From Actinomycetes bacterium (GTDB taxonomy: Bacteria; Actinomycetota; Acidimicrobiia; Acidimicrobiales; Microtrichaceae): a stretch of 64,000 nt of DNA. Location of the stretch: NCBI GenBank assembly GCA_024222295.1, contig JAAEPF010000023.1, forward strand, positions 361,033 to 425,032, written 5' to 3'. A program made the position numbers and the translations under genes. The notes beneath the pieces are model-generated. The model did no database searches. It worked only from the letters and a program-made list of their open reading frames with translations, and had not been told where the DNA came from. This document shows, piece after piece, positions 60,731 through 64,000 of the stretch (positions within the stretch are counted from its first letter, which is position 1; every line of letters starts with the position of its first letter).

Positions 60731-60892
60731 GTGGTTGACCGGTATGGTCGCCGCCGTCCATGAGGCCCTCGGGGCGTTCAGCTGCACCAGGGGGTGGGAG
60801 TACGACGCAACCGTCCTTGCCGCAGCACTTCCGGAGGCCTGAGCCGGCCGGTCGGGCCTACCGGCGGTGCCCCGGCGAGAGAGTCAGCTGGG

Positions 60893-61381
60893 TCAATCCC
60901 TGAAGTTGCCGAACTGCAGCGGGATTCCGAAATCGGCTTCCTTGCAGCCGGCGATGACCTCCTGCAGGGCGTCACGCTTCTTGGCGGTCACCCGCACGTG
61001 CTCCCCCTGGGTCTGGGTCTGCACTCCCTTGAGGCCCATTGCCTTGATCGCCTTGTTGATCTCCTTGGCCTTCTCGGAGCCGATCCCGGAGACGAGGGTG
61101 GCCACCTGGCGCGCAGAGCCGCCCGAGGCCTCCTCGACGTTTGCCCAGTCCAGTGCCTTCATCGACACCTTCCTCTTCGCCATCTTCTCCTCGAGCACTT
61201 GGCGCAGGGCCTTCAGCCGCTCCTCGGTTGCCGACCGAAGCGTGATGGTGGTCTCGCCGAGCTCGACCGATGAATCGGTCTGCTTGAAGTCGAACCGGTT
61301 GGACACCTCGCGGTTCGCCTGGTCGACGGCGTTGCGCATCTCCTGTTCGTCCACTTCTGAGGTGATGTCGAAGCTGGGCAT
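60893..61381 (-). CDS. YajQ-family (UPF0234) nucleotide-binding protein
   Basis: A 162-residue two-domain protein with duplicated ferredoxin-like folds. MPSFDITSEVDEQEMRNAVDQ and NRFDFKQTDSSVEL at the start, and QGEHVRVTAKKRDALQEVI near the end, are diagnostic. A Xanthomonas member binds c-di-GMP as an effector; E. coli YajQ binds nucleotides. ATG 61381 has GGGAGG 8 nt upstream. It converges on htpX across 162 bp that contains only weak dyads. With the RsiG-like protein it gives two candidate c-di-GMP receptors in the window. Confidence 0.9.
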   Translation of the reverse strand: MPSFDITSEVDEQEMRNAVDQANREVSNRFDFKQTDSSVELGETTITLRSATEERLKALRQVLEEKMAKRKVSMKALDWANVEEASGGSARQVATLVSGIGSEKAKEINKAIKAMGLKGVQTQTQGEHVRVTAKKRDALQEVIAGCKEADFGIPLQFGNFRD

Positions 61382-61429
61382 GTGAAGTCGGCCTCCCTTT
61401 GGGCTGGCGGTCTGGTGGTGGCAGTCCGA

Positions 61430-61460
61430 TTGCTGCCGCGTGCGAGCGGAACGCTATCGT
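61430..61460 (+). promoter_or_regulatory. Promoter candidate for tRNA-Tyr
   Basis: TTGCTG (61430-61435), 19-bp spacer and TATCGT (61455-61460), 11 nt before the mature tRNA. Confidence 0.4.
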
Positions 61461-61471
61461 GATCCACTTCC

Positions 61472-61554
61472 GGGTCGGTGCCCGAGCGGCCAAAGGGAGC
61501 AGGCTGTAAACCTGCCGGCGTATGCCTTCGGAGGTTCAAATCCTCCCCGGCCCA
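61472..61554 (+). tRNA. tRNA-Tyr (GTA)
   Basis: The acceptor stem GGGTCGG pairs with CCGGCCC (one G-U). The anticodon arm is GCAGG-CTGTAAA-CCTGC, giving anticodon GTA. A long variable arm (GGC-GTAT-GCC) marks a class II tRNA, as bacterial tRNA-Tyr is. The T arm is GGAGG-TTCAAAT-CCTCC. Discriminator is A and the CCA end is not encoded. Confidence 0.96.
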
Positions 61555-61608
61555 CGGAACATGCAAGCGGGGTCCGCGCCTGCCGGCACGTCTACTGGCG
61601 GCGCGGGC

Positions 61609-62100
61609 TCACAGCAGCATCTCCATCAACACGACGTCGAGCCAGCGCCCGAACTTGCGGCCGACCTCCCGCTCGGTGCCCACGATCTCGAAACCGCAGT
61701 TGCGGTGCAGTCCGATCGAGACCTCGTGGCCGCCGACGATCTTGGCCATCAGCGCATGGAATCCGTGCGAGCGGGCCCGTTCCACGAGCTCGGCCAGCAG
61801 CAGCCTCCCCACGCCGCGCCCCTGGTGGTGCTCGGACACATAGACGCTGTCCTCCACGGTCGTGGCGTAGCCGGCCCGCTCCCTGTAGGCCGACAAGGCG
61901 CCGAATCCCGCTACCTGGCCATCGGCCTCGTCCACGGCGACCATCACCACGTGGGCTCCGGCGCGGCTGGTGAGCCACTCGACCTGCTCGTCGAGGGTGC
62001 GTGGTACCAGATCGAACGTGGCGGTGGAGGTCAGGACCTGGTGGTGGTAGATCTCGAGGATTGCCGGCGCATCGTCGGCCGTGGCGTCGCGGAGCTGCAC
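61609..62100 (-). CDS. GNAT-family N-acetyltransferase (phosphinothricin acetyltransferase-like)
   Basis: About 163 residues. VQLRDATADDAPAILEIYHH begins the fold, and VYVSEHHQGRGVGRLLLAELV carries the acetyl-CoA pyrophosphate loop (Q-x-R-G-x-G). FHALMAKIVGGHEVSIGLH and the tail RKFGRWLDVVLMEM are the pattern of the phosphinothricin/methionine-sulfone acetyltransferases. GTG 62100 is preferred over TTG 62109 because TAGGTT (minus strand, 62108-62113) lies 7 nt before it and the GNAT fold begins right there. The natural substrate is unknown. Confidence 0.85.
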   Translation of the reverse strand: MQLRDATADDAPAILEIYHHQVLTSTATFDLVPRTLDEQVEWLTSRAGAHVVMVAVDEADGQVAGFGALSAYRERAGYATTVEDSVYVSEHHQGRGVGRLLLAELVERARSHGFHALMAKIVGGHEVSIGLHRNCGFEIVGTEREVGRKFGRWLDVVLMEMLL

Positions 62101-62107
62101 GTGGCTC

Positions 62108-62113
62108 AACCTA
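62108..62113 (-). promoter_or_regulatory. -10-like box for leaderless GNAT gene
   Basis: Minus-strand TAGGTT followed by 7 nt and GTG 62100. It argues against the TTG codon at 62109, which overlaps the hexamer. Confidence 0.5.
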
Positions 62114-62162
62114 CCGTCGCCCGGCTGGCGCGACTGAAGGTGTTTGCGGGGCTCCCCTGAGC

Positions 62163-63473
62163 TCAGGTCGTGGCCGGCATCGGCTCGACCACTTCCAGCG
62201 CGCCGGTCATCGCCTCGAGGCCGGCCCAGGAGCGGATCTCGGCCGAGTCGGTGAGCAGCAGGACCTGCTGGTGTGCCGACTGCTCGAGAATCGTCTCCAG
62301 CAGAGGACCCACTATCTGCGGATCGCAGTTCAGGAACGGTTCATCGAGGACCAACGGGAAACTCTCGCCGCCCGGACCCACGTTGCGGACCTCGCCGAGG
62401 CACTCGTTGAGTGCCCGCCCCACTGCCGGCAAGGGGCCACCGGTGGCTGCGATCCCACCGGTCGTTGCGTGGGCGAGGTCGCGTCCTGTGGCGGCAGCCG
62501 ACACGATCGCCGCGCGGTGCTCCATGGCCCATTCGACGGTTACGTTGCCGGCCAGCACACTCCATCGTGACTGGGCGTCACGCTGGTTCTCGGCGGCCTC
62601 GAGCAGCCGGCGCCGATGTGCATCCGAGCCGAGCAGGCCGTTGACCCTCTGCAGGTGGAAGCCCAGGTAGCTGTGGGCGCCCGCTGCATCGAGCGCCTCG
62701 GCCTCTGCGTTGGCGGCAGATTGTGCGCGCCGCCAGTAGGCGACCGACACCATCACCGCGGCCGCAGCTATGACGGCCATTGCCGCGATTCCGAGTGCTC
62801 CCATCATGCGGGCGGCCGGTATGGAGAACAGCGCCGCGATACCCGCGACGAGGAAGTTGATCTTTCGCACCGACTCGGACTGGGCCGCTGCGTCCTCGAA
62901 CTGCTGGTGGGTCTCCTCGATGCGGGCGACCGCGTCGGCATCCTCGGCGGTGGAGCCGACCTCCTCCGCCTCGCGGTCGAGTTCGCGGTTGGCCGCCACC
63001 AGCCGCTCGGCAGTCGACCAGAGTTCGGCCTGTTCGACAGCAGCGAGCTGCAGCACGAGCTGGTCGCCCTCGGAGTTCTCGCTCAGCCGGCGTGAGTCGG
63101 CGCACATCAGGCGCCGCGCCGTATGGGTGTCGAGCCCGGCCCGGCCGAGCAGGTCGATGCGGCCGTTGGCGTCGATGAACTGGCTGGTGACGTCGAGGCG
63201 GTTGTCGATGTCGATGACCTTGGGATCCGATCCCTCGGGGCGGAACACGGCGAAGCGGGTCCCGGCATCGGACTGCAGCTCGAGGTGAACGCCGGGCCGC
63301 GACGTTGACAGCGCGCCGATCATCTCGGTGGTGAGGGCGTCCCGTTCGAACTGGCCGAGGCCGGTCAGCACGGTGAGGCGTGGGTGGAGGTCGACGGCCA
63401 GTGAATGGTCGCCTGAGTCGATCACGAGTCGTTCGAAGCGCACGTCATCCCATCGGCGCGCGAACCGTCGCAA
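62163..63473 (-). CDS. SMC/RecF-like membrane protein lacking Walker A
   Basis: A 436-residue protein with the layout of an ABC-type SMC/RecN ATPase head. An N-terminal strand-rich start (RFERLVIDSGDHSLAVDL) leads to LTVLTGLGQFERD, where a Walker A loop would be expected but GKS/GKT is missing. A helical region (145-205) precedes a membrane hairpin (about 205-247), another helix, then SFPLVLDEPFLNCDP (373-386), a good Walker B with D377 and E378, and VLLLTDS. TTG 63473 is the likely start. It probably binds no ATP on its own or needs a partner. Function unknown. Confidence 0.65.
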   Translation of the reverse strand: MRRFARRWDDVRFERLVIDSGDHSLAVDLHPRLTVLTGLGQFERDALTTEMIGALSTSRPGVHLELQSDAGTRFAVFRPEGSDPKVIDIDNRLDVTSQFIDANGRIDLLGRAGLDTHTARRLMCADSRRLSENSEGDQLVLQLAAVEQAELWSTAERLVAANRELDREAEEVGSTAEDADAVARIEETHQQFEDAAAQSESVRKINFLVAGIAALFSIPAARMMGALGIAAMAVIAAAAVMVSVAYWRRAQSAANAEAEALDAAGAHSYLGFHLQRVNGLLGSDAHRRRLLEAAENQRDAQSRWSVLAGNVTVEWAMEHRAAIVSAAATGRDLAHATTGGIAATGGPLPAVGRALNECLGEVRNVGPGGESFPLVLDEPFLNCDPQIVGPLLETILEQSAHQQVLLLTDSAEIRSWAGLEAMTGALEVVEPMPATT

Positions 63474-63555
63474 CTTGAGCAGGGTCGGGGCCCGTCAGGA
63501 GCCCTCGGAGCCCGAGCGGAGCGGCGATCGGCCCGACCCGGCAGCCGGATCGGTG

Positions 63556-63585
63556 TTGTAGCCCGGAACCGTTCCTAGCTATTCT
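63556..63585 (+). promoter_or_regulatory. Promoter of tRNA-Thr / tRNA-Met / tuf
   Basis: TTGTAG (63556-63561), 18-bp spacer and TATTCT (63580-63585). It predicts a start near 63592, about 25 nt before tRNA-Thr. Confidence 0.55.
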
Positions 63586-63616
63586 CAGCGTCCGGTCCAA
63601 CCGAGGTTGGGCAGTT

Positions 63617-63692
63617 GCCTCCTTAGCTCAGTCGGCAGAGCGTTTCCATGGTAAGGAAAAGGTCGTCAGTTCGATTCTGACAGGGGGCTCCA
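63617..63692 (+). tRNA. tRNA-Thr (GGT)
   Basis: The cloverleaf is complete: acceptor GCCTCCT with AGGGGGC, D arm GCTC/GAGC, anticodon arm TTTCC-ATGGTAA-GGAAA (anticodon GGT), T arm GTCAG-TTCGATT-CTGAC. Discriminator T is followed by an encoded CCA. Confidence 0.96.
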
Positions 63693-63737
63693 CGGCGCAG
63701 CCCGGCTGCGTCGGCGAGTCGGCTTGCGCCGGCACGC

Positions 63738-63814
63738 GGCGGCGTAGCTCAGATGGTGAGAGCGCTCGGCTCATAATCGAGAGGTCGTCGGTTCGATTCC
63801 GACCGCCGCTACCA
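63738..63814 (+). tRNA. tRNA-Met (CAT), elongator type
   Basis: Acceptor GGCGGCG pairs with CGCCGCT (a G-U first pair), D arm GCTC/GAGC, anticodon arm CTCGG-CTCATAA-TCGAG (anticodon CAT), T arm GTCGG-TTCGATT-CCGAC, A discriminator and encoded CCA. There are no three G-C pairs at the foot of the anticodon stem and no 1-72 mismatch of C-A type, so it is not the initiator. A lysidine-modified tRNA-Ile cannot be fully excluded. Confidence 0.93.
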
Positions 63815-63859
63815 CGCCGGTCCGCCGGCTCCATCCACACCACACACCAGGAGTAGCCC

Positions 63860-64000
63860 ATGTCCAAGGAGAAGTTTGAGCGTACGAAGCCGCATGTGAA
63901 TGTGGGGACGATGGGTCATATTGACCATGGGAAGACGACGTTGACGGCTGCGATCACCAAGACTTTGTCTGATCGTGTTGATGGGAATGCGTTTACGGAG
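63860..64000 (+). CDS. tuf: Elongation factor Tu (5' part)
   Basis: Only the first 47 codons are in the window. [20 protein letters not shown] contains the GTP-binding P-loop (GHIDHGKT). AGGAG lies 6 nt before ATG 63860. Codon use is strikingly unlike its neighbours: 9 of 10 two-fold pyrimidine codons end in T, and only 4 of 47 third positions are C. The gene follows tRNA-Thr and tRNA-Met, recalling the tRNA-tufB unit of other bacteria rather than the str operon position of tufA. Confidence 0.95.
   Translation, partial: MSKEKFERTKPHVNVGTMGHIDHGKTTLTAAITKTLSDRVDGNAFTE

Noticed and set aside
60731..60892. Possible terminator hairpin between htpX and yajQ (AGGCC at 60835 and GGCCT at 60855)
   Set aside because: Only a 5-bp stem with no T tract; the region is GC-rich enough for such pairs to occur by chance.
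60794..61273. Plus-strand frame across the htpX-yajQ gap
   Set aside because: It runs antisense to yajQ, has no start context and gives a Leu/Arg/His-rich low-complexity product.
1..64000. CRISPR arrays, insertion sequences, prophage or attachment sites
   Set aside because: No regularly spaced direct repeats, transposase or integrase motifs were found; the three tRNA genes show no flanking partial copies.

Overview
This window is a high-GC chromosomal segment of an actinobacterium. The evidence is a mycothiol-pathway glycosyltransferase (MshA), the Streptomyces-like order rex-hemA-hemC-hemD, an RsiG-like protein, strong C/G preference at third codon positions, and GTG/TTG starts with 4-bp stop/start overlaps. 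A b6-type split cytochrome b and two complete complex I operons suggest a deep lineage such as Acidimicrobiia, but that placement is inference. I see no rRNA, phage, transposase, insertion sequence or CRISPR array.

Layout. Positions 1-7.8 kb carry a MoaD/ThiS-like carrier, a CdsA-like membrane protein, an RsiG-like c-di-GMP coiled-coil protein opposite an XRE regulator, mshA with a YbjN-like gene, proC, a SAM hydrolase-family protein, a 29-residue membrane peptide and an AMP-forming ligase. Positions 7.8-17.8 kb are a tetrapyrrole cluster: rex-hemA-hemC-cobA/hemD, then a HAD gene, a SRPBCC/TetR pair with two matching operator-like sites, then hemB, a DinB-like gene, hemL and an unknown gene. 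Positions 17.7-20.3 kb (minus strand) hold a secreted or anchored protein, a MenJ-like flavoprotein and a membrane-anchored monoheme cytochrome c.

Positions 20.7-41.8 kb look like one long plus-strand operon: a small membrane protein, a two-cluster ferredoxin, cytochrome b6, a subunit IV-like protein, a Rieske protein, a diheme cytochrome c, another membrane protein, then nuoABCDEFGHIJKLMN. A 44-codon reverse ORF and a sulfite-oxidase-fold molybdoenzyme separate it from a second complex I operon at 43.8-54.4 kb, nuoABCDHIJKLMN, which has no NuoE/F/G. A MidA/NDUFAF7-type methyltransferase follows at once, then acetyl-CoA synthetase and a membrane-anchored glutamate-synthase-like flavoprotein. 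The end holds a HAD phosphatase, HtpX, YajQ, tRNA-Tyr, a GNAT acetyltransferase, an SMC-like membrane protein, tRNA-Thr, tRNA-Met and the start of tuf.

How it fits together. The centre is a menaquinone-based respiratory hub: a b6f-like quinol:cytochrome c reductase with its cytochromes, a 14-subunit NADH-oxidising complex I and an 11-subunit complex I of unknown electron donor, next to a Rex-controlled heme operon that supplies cofactor. About a dozen genes start 6-8 nt after a -10-like hexamer, which implies widespread leaderless transcription. The most distinctive observation is that the Arg methylated by NDUFAF7 in mitochondrial complex I is present only in the NuoD copy whose operon ends with the MidA methyltransferase.
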